Both the position numbers and the translations under genes were made by a program. Positions 1 to 7,248 of a DNA stretch of 7,701 nt are shown piece by piece. Each line of letters starts with the position of its first letter. Within the stretch, counting starts at the first letter, position 1. Under the pieces are notes generated by a model. That model did no database searches. It had not been told where the DNA came from and saw only the letters and a list, made by a program, of their open reading frames with translations. The stretch comes from Alphaproteobacteria bacterium (GTDB lineage Bacteria > Pseudomonadota > Alphaproteobacteria > Sphingomonadales > Emcibacteraceae): positions 5,043-12,743 of the forward strand of contig NVTJ01000074.1 of assembly GCA_002401545.1 (NCBI GenBank). Direction: 5' to 3'.

Positions 1-3
1 CGT

Positions 4-1623
4 TTAACAAACATCTTGTACTTCTCTTGTAATTAATGTCCCAAAAGGTAATAGATAATCCGGTTCGCCAAGGTCTAATCCTTTGCTGGCCAAAACCTCG
101 TGGGAAGGGTTGTGATTAACAGGGTGTTTTTGATCACTGAAATTTATCTGGATGTGAATGATTTTATTTTGCCTGCGGCGGGCAAAAGTCAACAGGCCTT
201 TTTCCAGTGACAAAATATCGTAGTTGCCAAAGTTAAGGGCCGGATTATCCCTGCGCAAGGCAATTAACGTCTTATACCAGTGCCACAGACTGTCTGGATC
301 ATTGATCTGTTCCTCAACCTTTGGCAGGTTATTCGGCGCTGTTTCACCAATCCACGGGGTTGATCTGCTGAAGCCAGAAAATTTATCATCATTCCACTGC
401 ATGTACAGGCGTGACTTGTCACGACATTCTTCCAGCGCCTTGTCATAGGCTTCAGATATGCTCTTGCCCTCTGCCAGTGCCAGTTGATAGTGATTTACCG
501 CTTGTACATCCTGCATTTCAGAGACACTTTGGGGAATATAGTCAGGCATACCGATTTCTTCACCGAAATATAAAAAGCTAACCCCCTTCGCCATTAATGT
601 CAGGGCTGCCAGGGCTGCAGCCTGTTCAGCATTATCATGACAAAGCCTGCTCATGGACCTTGCCATATCATGGCTGTTAAAAAATATAGTTGGCAATCCG
701 ACCAGTTGATCCTCCATGGCGACCAGTTGCCCGTGTATTTCGCCGATATCAAAGCTCCCCATCGAACCCAGATTGAAGTTAAAAACCACATCCAGCAAAT
801 CATCCCTTTGATAAGGGGCCAGTTTCGACAGCTCCTCGTGACCCACCTCACCCACCAGAAAGCTCTCTTTGCCCCTGCGCGCACTGTAATCCCTGACAAA
901 GTCACATATTTCAGAAATACAGTCATAAATCCCCGGCTGGTCAATGTCATGGTCATGAATTTGCCTGCCCTTGCTATCACGGTGAAGATTCTCCTCACCT
1001 ATGCCGTTGCAGGACAGAAAATTAATAACATCAAGACGAAAACCATCAACCCCCCGGTCCAGCCAGAATTTCAACACCCTCAGCATATCGTCCCTCACCG
1101 CCTTGTTCTGCCAGTTGAGGTCTGCCTGCTCCGGGGCAAATTTATGATAATAAACCTGGGTGCCGTCCGGTTCTTTTTCCCATGCAGAGCCGCCAAAAAA
1201 AGATTCCCACCCGTTTGGCTCATCCTGAAAAAAGAAATAATCCCGGTATTTGCTTTCAGGGTTGGATACAGCTTCCCTGAACCAGGCATGTTCTGTCGAG
1301 ACATGGTTCAGCACCACGTCGATGATCACCCTGATGCCCCGTGCGTGGGCCTTCTCAATGAAGTGATCAAAATCCTCAAGACTTCCAAAATCCGGGTCCA
1401 CATTAAAATAATCCGCCACATCATAGCCGTTATCCACCTTGGGCGACGGGTAAAATGGTGTTATCCACAGGCCATTCACGCCCAGATCCTGCAGATAATC
1501 CAGACGGCTTGTCAGGCCTTTAAAGTCACCTATGCCATCGCCGTTACCATCCTGGAAACTGGCCATGTAAATCTCGTAAAAGACGGTGCTTTGCCACCAT
1601 TTATGTTTTGTATCAGTCAACAT
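4..1623 (-). CDS. GH13 alpha-glucosidase, oligo-1,6-glucosidase / DexB-like, cytoplasmic
   Basis: This 539-residue protein hydrolyses alpha-glucosidic bonds at the non-reducing end of short oligosaccharides by the retaining GH13 mechanism. It has no signal peptide, so it should act on imported sugar in the cytoplasm. The N-terminal WWQSTVFYEIYMASFQD and the Ca-site-like DGNGDGIGD (25-33) open a TIM barrel. Region I is DVVLNH (102-107), region V is QADLN (166-170), and region II is GFRLDVIN (194-201) with nucleophile D198. The general acid is E259 in FLVGEV, and region IV is NSHD (316-319) with stabiliser D319. QxDLN marks the oligo-1,6-glucosidase group. V199 after the nucleophile is the residue known to favour alpha-1,6 over alpha-1,4 bonds. 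Length is normal for the group and the gene is complete. It is the last visible gene of the minus-strand operon, 10 bases after the MalG-type permease, with no clear Shine-Dalgarno, so translational coupling is likely. Family is certain; exact substrate is inferred. Confidence 0.95.
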   Translation of the reverse strand: MLTDTKHKWWQSTVFYEIYMASFQDGNGDGIGDFKGLTSRLDYLQDLGVNGLWITPFYPSPKVDNGYDVADYFNVDPDFGSLEDFDHFIEKAHARGIRVIIDVVLNHVSTEHAWFREAVSNPESKYRDYFFFQDEPNGWESFFGGSAWEKEPDGTQVYYHKFAPEQADLNWQNKAVRDDMLRVLKFWLDRGVDGFRLDVINFLSCNGIGEENLHRDSKGRQIHDHDIDQPGIYDCISEICDFVRDYSARRGKESFLVGEVGHEELSKLAPYQRDDLLDVVFNFNLGSMGSFDIGEIHGQLVAMEDQLVGLPTIFFNSHDMARSMSRLCHDNAEQAAALAALTLMAKGVSFLYFGEEIGMPDYIPQSVSEMQDVQAVNHYQLALAEGKSISEAYDKALEECRDKSRLYMQWNDDKFSGFSRSTPWIGETAPNNLPKVEEQINDPDSLWHWYKTLIALRRDNPALNFGNYDILSLEKGLLTFARRRQNKIIHIQINFSDQKHPVNHNPSHEVLASKGLDLGEPDYLLPFGTLITREVQDVC

Positions 1624-1633
1624 ATAGTTCAGA

Positions 1634-2470
1634 TCACTTCAGAGACAGGGACATTCCCTGTAAAAAATATTTGCGGAAAACAATGAACAGCAGCACAAGC
1701 GGCAGGGCCTGCAGCACCGACCCGGCCATCACCGGCCCCACATAGACACCATATTGTCTACTGAAGGTTGCCAGCAATACCGACAGCGGCATCATATCAA
1801 CGTCCGAGATCACAATCAGCGGCCACATGAAATTATCCCATGTGCCGGTGAAGGTGAATAACGCGACAATAGCAACAATGGACTTGTTAAGGGGGATCAT
1901 AAGGTTGAATACAATTTGCTTCAGACTGGCTCGGTCAAGTTTTGCCGCATCTATATAATCATTTGGGGTGCCCTTAAAGGCCTGGGACATCATGAATATA
2001 CCCCAGCCCGACATCATCATTGGCAGTATCATCGCGGAATAGGTATTGATCAATCCAAGCTGTTTAATCAGGATAAACAGGGGGATCATCAGCATCATAG
2101 ACGGCACGACCATTTGAAAGAGGATGAAATTATTCATCTGCTGCCGGCCCCAGAAACTGATTTTCGCCATCGCATAGCCAATGAAGGCCGAGGTGATCAC
2201 CACCGAGGCTGTCACACTAAGGGTGATGAAGAAGGAATTGAACAGGGATTTCAGAAACGGACGATTTAATTTTTCCGCACTGTCAAACAGGAACCGGTAA
2301 TTTTCAATGGTAAAACTTCCTGAAAACAGGCTGGTATTGAAAATCTCTGTGGTTGGCTTGATCGACGCCATCACCATCCAGATATAGGGATATAGCCAGG
2401 TCAGGGCCAGCAGATACATTGTTATGGTGATAACCCAGCTGCCAATGCTTTTTTTCCTGAATTTCATCAT
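1634..2470 (-). CDS. Sugar ABC transporter permease, MalG type
   Basis: This 278-residue inner-membrane permease belongs to the carbohydrate uptake family 1 (MalG/AraQ-like) and pairs with the MalF-type subunit encoded just upstream. About six membrane segments are visible, near residues 12-34, 80-102, 117-135, 140-162, 196-218 and 243-267. The first is followed by the family-typical WMVMASIKPTTEIF. The C-terminus has the typical pattern MAGSVLQALPLVLLF followed by RKYFLQG. The EAA coupling loop, which docks on the ATPase, reads YIDAAKLDRASL (172-183), with Arg180 where the consensus has Gly. The start overlaps the stop of the preceding gene by ATGA. A second Met codon follows directly, so the true start could be one codon later. 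Family assignment is firm. The transported sugar is inferred from the adjacent glucosidase. Confidence 0.94.
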   Translation of the reverse strand: MMKFRKKSIGSWVITITMYLLALTWLYPYIWMVMASIKPTTEIFNTSLFSGSFTIENYRFLFDSAEKLNRPFLKSLFNSFFITLSVTASVVITSAFIGYAMAKISFWGRQQMNNFILFQMVVPSMMLMIPLFILIKQLGLINTYSAMILPMMMSGWGIFMMSQAFKGTPNDYIDAAKLDRASLKQIVFNLMIPLNKSIVAIVALFTFTGTWDNFMWPLIVISDVDMMPLSVLLATFSRQYGVYVGPVMAGSVLQALPLVLLFIVFRKYFLQGMSLSLK

Positions 2471-3354
2471 ACCAGTTCCACATCTTTTTCCAGAATTTTA
2501 CGCATCAGCCTGATCACCACATAGCTGGCGACGGCAATGATGATCGCCATCAGGGCCGCCCGGCCCGGCTGCAAACGGCTAAACGCGGTTTCATACATGA
2601 CCAGCATGGGCATATTAGTGCTTTCCATGGGGCCGCCACCTGTCATCATGTAGGGTTCAGTAAATATGGCAAAAGCAACCGTTATGGCAAACACCAATAC
2701 CATGATCAACTGAGAATTAATCATGGGCACTGTGATCCGGAACAGTCTTGTCAGCGCCGGGGTATTGTCCAGTTTAGCCGCATCATAAATCTCTTTGGGT
2801 ATGGCCATAAGACCGGAATAGAGGATCAGACCGTAGTAGCCGACAAACTTCCACGTCACCACCAGCGATATGGAGAACATGGCCATGGACGGGCTGGATA
2901 ACCAGGGAATTGCAAAGCCAAACCAGTCCATCATAAAAGTATTCAGGGGGCCGGTAGAGCTGAATATCTTGGTAAATACCAGAGAGTAGGCCACCCCGGA
3001 GGAGATATGAGCCAGCAGGAAGCACAGCGCAATAAAAACCTTGCCCCGGCCAATATGCTGCAAACCAAAGGCAAAGGCCAGCGAACAGGCCAGAACGATG
3101 GGGATGTAGAATCCCAGAAACCGGATCACATTCCAGAATGACCGCCAGAATTCAGGGTCTTCCATGACAATGAAAAAATTCTTCAGCCCGGTGAATGTTG
3201 GCACATCGAAAAATCGCCAGTCAGATAAGGATAATATAACCAGCCATATAAACGGATAGGCCCAGAATATCACATTGAACAATACGAATGACAAGGCCAG
3301 AGCGCCGCCGATGTGGGCTTCTTTTATATTTATATTACTGAATATTTTATTCAT
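2467..3354 (-). CDS. Sugar ABC transporter permease, MalF type
   Basis: This 295-residue inner-membrane permease is of the MalF/UgpA/LacF type and forms a heterodimeric channel with the MalG-type protein. A first membrane segment lies near 18-42, followed by the SLSDW motif. Further segments lie near 78-98, 106-128, 157-180, 214-232 and 265-283. The diagnostic TGGGPMEST (238-246) is the MalF-type loop. The EAA loop reads IYDAAKLDNTPAL (189-201), with Asn197-Thr198 where Gly-Ala is usual. It lacks the large periplasmic P2 loop of enterobacterial MalF, as is normal for this shorter subfamily. The ATG overlaps the stop of the solute-binding protein gene as ATGA. A GAGG element at about 3363-3366, 8 bases upstream, supports this start. 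Confidence 0.94.
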   Translation of the reverse strand: MNKIFSNINIKEAHIGGALALSFVLFNVIFWAYPFIWLVILSLSDWRFFDVPTFTGLKNFFIVMEDPEFWRSFWNVIRFLGFYIPIVLACSLAFAFGLQHIGRGKVFIALCFLLAHISSGVAYSLVFTKIFSSTGPLNTFMMDWFGFAIPWLSSPSMAMFSISLVVTWKFVGYYGLILYSGLMAIPKEIYDAAKLDNTPALTRLFRITVPMINSQLIMVLVFAITVAFAIFTEPYMMTGGGPMESTNMPMLVMYETAFSRLQPGRAALMAIIIAVASYVVIRLMRKILEKDVELV

Positions 3355-4634
3355 TGCGACCGCCTCAGCAATTTATTGGTCCGCCTGACCGCATCAGCTA
3401 ACGCCGTCTTGGGGGATTTGTCGCCAAACTTCATTGGTTCGACCATTTCAAATCCCATGGTTTTCTGGACGTCGATTGTGCTTTCAATGAAGGCAGAGGG
3501 TGCGGCCACATCAACATAGGCAGCATATATTCTGGCAAGGGGATGGGTTTCATAAAAGCTTTTGAATATGGCATTTTCTGTCAGATCACCACGGGCCGGC
3601 GGAAGGCTGGTTTTTTCCAGCCACAACAGGCTTAAGGCATCATTTTGGAATACCCATGAAATAAAAGCGAAAGCTTCTTTTTTCAATTTACTGTGCCTGA
3701 ATATGACCAGCCCTTTGCTGTCGGCAAATGTAGGGGTCTTGCCCGCAGTCTTTTGTGCGGCAATCATTGGCCCTATAACAATTTTTTCCAGAGTGTCAGG
3801 ATACATTCTCTGAAAATACGCCACGTCCCACGGCCCCCGCACGGCACCGGCAACCAGACCCGATACCAAAGGCTCATCACTGTCAAAATCCAGCGCCGTC
3901 CAGTCATTTTTAAAAATGGTCTCCATAAATATGAGCACCGCAAGACTGGCGGCATTATCATAGACGGCTTTGCCATCCTTGATATAGGGTGCCCCGCCCG
4001 CCGTGGCATAATATAGTGAAATAAAATCAAACCATCTGTCTGCCCAGTCTCGCCCGGCGATCACCTGCATGCCATATTTATGGTCTGATGCGGCATATTT
4101 CTCTGACAGGGCGTAAACATCGTCAAAGGTTTCCGGGATATCTGTAATGCCAAGCTTTTGCAATATATCACCGCGCCACCAGATCAGGGTGGGGTTGGAA
4201 TAGATGGGAAAAACATATTTTTTGCCGTCCTGATCCCAGCCTTCCATAATGCTTCCCATATGCCGGGCCGCAATTAATTCCTCGTAGCCGTCCATAGCGA
4301 CAAGATCCTGCAATTGGCCAAGGCTTGCCAGTTGGGCGGCAAAACCGGAAAATATATTGGTGGATATATCAGGGGCATTACCCGCCACAAGGGCGGTCAA
4401 TACGGCCTTTTCAGAACTCTCTGTGGCGGGAATTGTGGTGAAATCCACGGGCGTGCCAAGACCGCTGCTATTCCATTGTTCAACAGCAACCTTCCAGAAA
4501 GCCTCCTGAGATTCACTGGGGGCTACCCATAATTTAATTCTTTTTTCACCGTCATCCCGTGTCGTGCCGGACTCGGAACAGCCACTTAACAACAGAAGAT
4601 TCGCCGCCAGAATTATCCCTATAATATTCTTCAT
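3351..4634 (-). CDS. Extracellular sugar-binding lipoprotein of ABC transporter (SBP family 1)
   Basis: This 427-residue substrate-capture component delivers sugar to the permease pair encoded downstream. The N-terminus is a short lipoprotein signal with hydrophobic residues about 4-16 and lipobox LSGC. Cys19 is the predicted lipidated residue and Ser20 follows it. The mature part begins with IKLWVAPSESQEAFWKVAVEQW (33-54, split here as the first beta strand and helix). ALVAGNAPDI (81-90) and the KYVFPIYSNPTLIWWR region (139-154) are typical of family 1 sugar-binding proteins. Aromatic residues in the middle, such as W152, W153, W197 and W201, are plausible ligand stackers. The start is fixed by a strong GGGGAGG site just upstream. 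The gene lies 17 bases after the secreted unknown protein gene and overlaps the next gene by ATGA. The ligand is not readable from sequence; an alpha-glucan oligosaccharide is inferred from context. Confidence 0.93.
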   Translation of the reverse strand: MKNIIGIILAANLLLLSGCSESGTTRDDGEKRIKLWVAPSESQEAFWKVAVEQWNSSGLGTPVDFTTIPATESSEKAVLTALVAGNAPDISTNIFSGFAAQLASLGQLQDLVAMDGYEELIAARHMGSIMEGWDQDGKKYVFPIYSNPTLIWWRGDILQKLGITDIPETFDDVYALSEKYAASDHKYGMQVIAGRDWADRWFDFISLYYATAGGAPYIKDGKAVYDNAASLAVLIFMETIFKNDWTALDFDSDEPLVSGLVAGAVRGPWDVAYFQRMYPDTLEKIVIGPMIAAQKTAGKTPTFADSKGLVIFRHSKLKKEAFAFISWVFQNDALSLLWLEKTSLPPARGDLTENAIFKSFYETHPLARIYAAYVDVAAPSAFIESTIDVQKTMGFEMVEPMKFGDKSPKTALADAVRRTNKLLRRSQ

Positions 4635-4638
4635 ACAT

Positions 4639-4645
4639 CCTCCCC
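4639..4645 (-). promoter_or_regulatory. Strong Shine-Dalgarno for the sugar-binding lipoprotein gene
   Basis: On the minus strand the sequence reads GGGGAGG, then ATGT, then the ATG at 4634. It is the strongest ribosome binding site among the genes here. It would give the binding protein independent, high translation within the operon. That fits the excess of binding protein over permease usual in such systems. The ATG at 4638 is out of frame and overlaps the site, so it is not taken as the start. Confidence 0.75.
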
Positions 4646-4651
4646 TTGCCT

Positions 4652-5926
4652 TTATCGCTGCAAGACCATTAAACCCTCTATGGTTGATTCCGCCCCGGAA
4701 TTCAGATTTATCTCAGTGGCGGAAACAATAGCATCATAGGTTCTTCCGCTCTTTTGATCATACATGAATTTTCCCGCAATATTACCCCCCAGAAACCAGG
4801 ACTTTAACTTCGCCAGTTGAACAGCGTATTTTTTATTCTTTGTTACCCGGTAGGCTTCCGACACAGCATATACCATTGGCCGTATCCCGTAAGCTATTTG
4901 AGGGAACATCTTCCCGCTGGCCCTGGAATATAAACCCGCTTCATACTTAATGGAAATTGATCCGGGAAAGCCATTTTTCATCAGAAAGGGATAAAAATGA
5001 TCTACTTCCCGCAAAGCACTCTGAATATACTCCGGACGCTCCAGTTGCTGCCCTGCCAGCAATAAAGCATAAGCCTGATTGTTGCCCCATGCATGCCACT
5101 CATTCTTCCAGCTTAGAAACATGCCATAAGGATAATTATCCGCATTACCCTTCTGCATTTTCATAATGCCCAGAGCCAGCGCATTGATTATAGCCGGAAT
5201 TCCGGCATCTGCACTTCTTTTGTAATAGGGCAGCAGGGCAATGATGGCAACAGCAGCCTGATCTGCCGCATATTTATTTGGCAACCATGTGGCAACCTCA
5301 ATGCCATTTATAGCCACAGTTTTAAAATCCGGCGCGGCAAGATCTCTTTTAATCCTGATGACGACTTTTTCTATGGCCTTTTCGATTCTGTTTGTCAGGT
5401 CCGCATCAGAAAGGAATAATTCATGGGCCGTCTCCAAACTCCACAGCGCCCTTAACGACCACCAGTTCATCTCTGCCACCGATGTTTTATATTGGGTGTT
5501 AATAGACAGATCCGGCCAGATAAAATTATTAAAATACCCATTGTCATTCTGCATATGCAAAATGAACTCGACCAGCATTTTAATTTTGCGCAAAACATCT
5601 TTGTCAGGCTGAATTTTCACATGTTCCGCAAGCATGACGATGGCCCTTGCCACATCATCCACACAAGCAAATCCCTCTGCCGGCTCAATGGCAAAGCTAT
5701 AATCCGGGTATTCGCTATAGATATTGACCACGGCCATTTTTCTATTGCCCGGCCTTATGGGAGCAAATAAATGATTGAAGTGCTTCAGGCTGATTCTGCT
5801 TTGCTTGGGAACGGATTCCTGCAAAAATTCCAATCGTTCCCCGTGGGCAGATGTCGCCACAAAAAACATTGCCCCGCAAAGCAACAGAAGGACGGCGGAT
5901 ATATATCTTTTATATTCTAATCTCAT
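4652..5926 (-). CDS. Secreted protein of unrecognised family, probable alpha/alpha-toroid (glycosidase-like)
   Basis: I do not recognise an established enzyme family for this 424-residue protein. Residues about 8-27 form a signal peptide with a positively charged start and hydrophobic core; cleavage is likely after Ser-Ala-His-Gly (26-29). The mature part is mostly helical with repeated aromatic and Gly-rich turns, as in six-hairpin alpha/alpha toroids. Conserved-looking motifs are EGFACVDDVARA (84-95), GYFNNF (130-135), AEMNWWSLRALWSLE (151-165), EWHAWGNNQA (276-285) and a C-terminal NLNSGAESTIEGL (407-419). The first three recall, by eye, the pattern GYCTDDNARA / GRFxNF / EDSHGRALWALG in a domain often fused to GT4 glycosyltransferases. 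D90, D91, E152 and E276 are candidate catalytic acids. It is the first gene of the operon, so periplasmic processing or binding of the imported glycan is a reasonable guess. No upstream in-frame ATG was seen, and the ribosome binding site is weak. Confidence 0.85.
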   Translation of the reverse strand: MRLEYKRYISAVLLLLCGAMFFVATSAHGERLEFLQESVPKQSRISLKHFNHLFAPIRPGNRKMAVVNIYSEYPDYSFAIEPAEGFACVDDVARAIVMLAEHVKIQPDKDVLRKIKMLVEFILHMQNDNGYFNNFIWPDLSINTQYKTSVAEMNWWSLRALWSLETAHELFLSDADLTNRIEKAIEKVVIRIKRDLAAPDFKTVAINGIEVATWLPNKYAADQAAVAIIALLPYYKRSADAGIPAIINALALGIMKMQKGNADNYPYGMFLSWKNEWHAWGNNQAYALLLAGQQLERPEYIQSALREVDHFYPFLMKNGFPGSISIKYEAGLYSRASGKMFPQIAYGIRPMVYAVSEAYRVTKNKKYAVQLAKLKSWFLGGNIAGKFMYDQKSGRTYDAIVSATEINLNSGAESTIEGLMVLQR

Positions 5927-5992
5927 CGCAATGGTGACCCGTATCCCGCTACCGTTGGTTTGGGCAATATTAACCCGTAATTTGAATGCTTT

Positions 5993-6006
5993 GTTTAACG
6001 TTAAAC
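5993..6006. promoter_or_regulatory. LacI-type operator 1 (perfect palindrome)
   Basis: GTTTAACGTTAAAC is a perfect 14-base inverted repeat with central CG. This is the form expected for LacI-family dimers, whose hinge helices open the minor groove at a central CpG. It overlaps the place where the -10 element of the minus-strand operon would fall, so binding should block that promoter. The adjacent regulator gene makes it the likely binder. Confidence 0.8.
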
Positions 6007-6026
6007 TTACCTATTGCATATGTCAA
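5998..6026 (-). promoter_or_regulatory. Candidate promoter of the minus-strand sugar operon
   Basis: On the minus strand a consensus -35 TTGACA lies at 6026-6021. With a 17-base spacer, the -10 position reads TAACGT (6003-5998), a poor match inside operator 1. A TTTAAC at spacer 15 is the alternative. The -35 is convincing but the -10 is not. Placement between the two operators fits a repressible promoter. Confidence 0.5.
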
Positions 6027-6027
6027 T

Positions 6028-6041
6028 AATTAACGTTAAAC
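6028..6041. promoter_or_regulatory. LacI-type operator 2 (imperfect copy)
   Basis: AATTAACGTTAAAC repeats operator 1 with a perfect 10-base core TTAACGTTAA (6030-6039) and the same right half. The left arm deviates at its two outer positions. Its centre lies 35 bases from that of operator 1. It sits just upstream of the minus-strand TTGACA and overlaps the possible -35 of the plus-strand promoter. It could therefore serve autoregulation of the lacI-type gene. Confidence 0.7.
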
Positions 6042-6058
6042 TGTTATCACTATATATT
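6030..6058 (+). promoter_or_regulatory. Candidate promoter of the lacI-type gene
   Basis: TTAACG (6030-6035) and TATATT (6053-6058) are separated by 17 bases. The -35 matches the sigma-70 consensus at four of six positions and lies inside operator 2, which suggests autorepression. Other AT-rich -10-like strings occur nearer the gene, so this assignment is tentative. Confidence 0.4.
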
Positions 6059-6177
6059 GAAAACAGATGATGTATATTGCAATTCGTGCAAAATTCAATG
6101 ACTGTAGGGATCGAAAACCTAGTCCGCCGCTATATGATCCGTAATATATTTAATTTATAAAGAGGGTATTTGAAGAA

Positions 6178-7233
6178 ATGCACCGAAATAAAACCACATT
6201 AAAATCTATTGCCGCCGACCTTGGAATTACCCATACATCTGTTTCCAATGCCTTCAATAATCCTGCCAAGGTCTCCAGCAAACTACAGAAGAAAATTCTG
6301 GATTATGCAAAATCCATTAATTACCACGGCCCAAATCCTGCGGCACGATCGCTTCGGACCGGCCTTTGCGGTGCCATTGGTATCATCTATAATGACCAAC
6401 TCAGTTATGCCTTTTCCGATCCCCATGACATCGCCTTCCTGAGGGGGGTGGCTACGGTCTGCGAAGAACGGGGAACCAATATTGTCCTGATTCCCCTGAA
6501 AAATAATGATCTGAATAATTTCGAATCCCTGGATGCGATGGTTGATGGCTATATCCTCAATGCGCCCTACAAAAGCAACCCGACGACCCAGCGCGCCCTT
6601 GCCAAAGGCCTGCCCACCGTTGTTGTTGACTTTGATGCCCCATTACACATCAGCGTATTAACCAATGATGCCAGTGTCATGCGGGAAATGACTGACCATA
6701 TTATATCACTCGGCCACCGCAAGATCGGCATAATTACCTTTCCATTAACAGAGGGGAGCCATGATTTATTTACCCTTGACCGAAAGCTTGAAACAGATAA
6801 TTACGTGGTTAATCAACGCATGATTGGCTGTCGGGAAGCCATCAGCGGCAAAGGTATTAAGCTGAATAGTATATTGGTTCGTGAAACCATTAATAGCCGA
6901 AATGGCGGTGCCGAGGCGGCACGACATCTGCTTGAGCTTCAGCCTGACATTACGGCTTTCATCTGTTTTTCAGACCGGCTTGCTTACGGGGTTATGGCAG
7001 AATGTCAACGCCTTGGGCTGGATGTTCCCGGGCGCGTCTCGGTAACAGGGTTTGATGATCTTTCGCCCCCCGACATGAACTCTACCCTGCCTGCACTGAC
7101 AACTATTCGGCAGGATGCCTATGCCAAAGGGCGCAAAGCGGCAGAAGCTCTTCTGAACAAGGATGAAAAACAAAGCCGAAGAATTAATATTGAAGCAACA
7201 CTCATCAAAAGAGACAGCACCGCCACAAAGTAG
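6178..7233 (+). CDS. LacI-family transcriptional regulator
   Basis: This 351-residue DNA-binding repressor of the LacI/GalR family probably controls both divergent units in response to the imported sugar or its hydrolysis product. The N-terminal helix-turn-helix is TLKSIAADLGITHTSVSNAF (7-26). The hinge region NPAARSLRTG (53-62) has the conserved hinge-helix Leu59 that inserts at the operator's central CG. The rest is a periplasmic-binding-protein-like effector domain, with CGAIGIIYND (64-73), a SLGHRKIGIIT strand (177-187) and VSVTGFDDL (287-295). Length is typical and no domain is missing. The start is set by the HTH immediately following; GAAGAA just upstream is a modest ribosome binding site, with AGAGGG further away. 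The inducer is not readable from sequence. Confidence 0.95.
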   Translation: MHRNKTTLKSIAADLGITHTSVSNAFNNPAKVSSKLQKKILDYAKSINYHGPNPAARSLRTGLCGAIGIIYNDQLSYAFSDPHDIAFLRGVATVCEERGTNIVLIPLKNNDLNNFESLDAMVDGYILNAPYKSNPTTQRALAKGLPTVVVDFDAPLHISVLTNDASVMREMTDHIISLGHRKIGIITFPLTEGSHDLFTLDRKLETDNYVVNQRMIGCREAISGKGIKLNSILVRETINSRNGGAEAARHLLELQPDITAFICFSDRLAYGVMAECQRLGLDVPGRVSVTGFDDLSPPDMNSTLPALTTIRQDAYAKGRKAAEALLNKDEKQSRRINIEATLIKRDSTATK

Positions 7234-7248
7234 GGAAACTTTGGAAAT

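Larger units (their letters stand above)
5927..6177. other. Divergent intergenic regulatory region
   Basis: This 251-base AT-rich gap lies between the start of the minus-strand operon and the start of the lacI-type gene. It holds two related palindromes, a consensus-like TTGACA on the minus strand, and a plausible plus-strand promoter. It also holds a short inverted repeat, TTGCA-N5-TGCAA, at 6077-6091. No open reading frame or RNA gene was seen in it. The lacI side has a long leader of about 110 bases if the plus-strand promoter proposed here is right. Confidence 0.85.

Noticed and set aside
637..1686. A 349-codon plus-strand open frame lying antisense to the alpha-glucosidase gene.
   Set aside because: It is wholly overlapped by a clear GH13 gene with intact catalytic motifs on the other strand. 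Its translation shows no recognisable domain and has a biased, shadow-like composition.
4636..4638. Alternative ATG for the sugar-binding lipoprotein gene.
   Set aside because: It is out of frame with the signal peptide and abuts the Shine-Dalgarno sequence; the ATG at 4634 gives a perfect lipoprotein signal.
6013..6027. ATTGCATATGTCAAT between the two operators as a third regulator site.
   Set aside because: The symmetry is imperfect and most of it is accounted for by the minus-strand TTGACA -35 element.
6107..6140. GGATC (6108-6112) and GATCC (6136-6140) as a possible hairpin in the regulator leader.
   Set aside because: The stem is only five pairs with a 23-base loop and no poly-U tract, so it is not convincing as a terminator or riboswitch element.
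7234..7248. Terminator between the regulator and the ATPase gene.
   Set aside because: The 15-base gap contains no inverted repeat or T-run, so the two genes are taken as co-transcribed.
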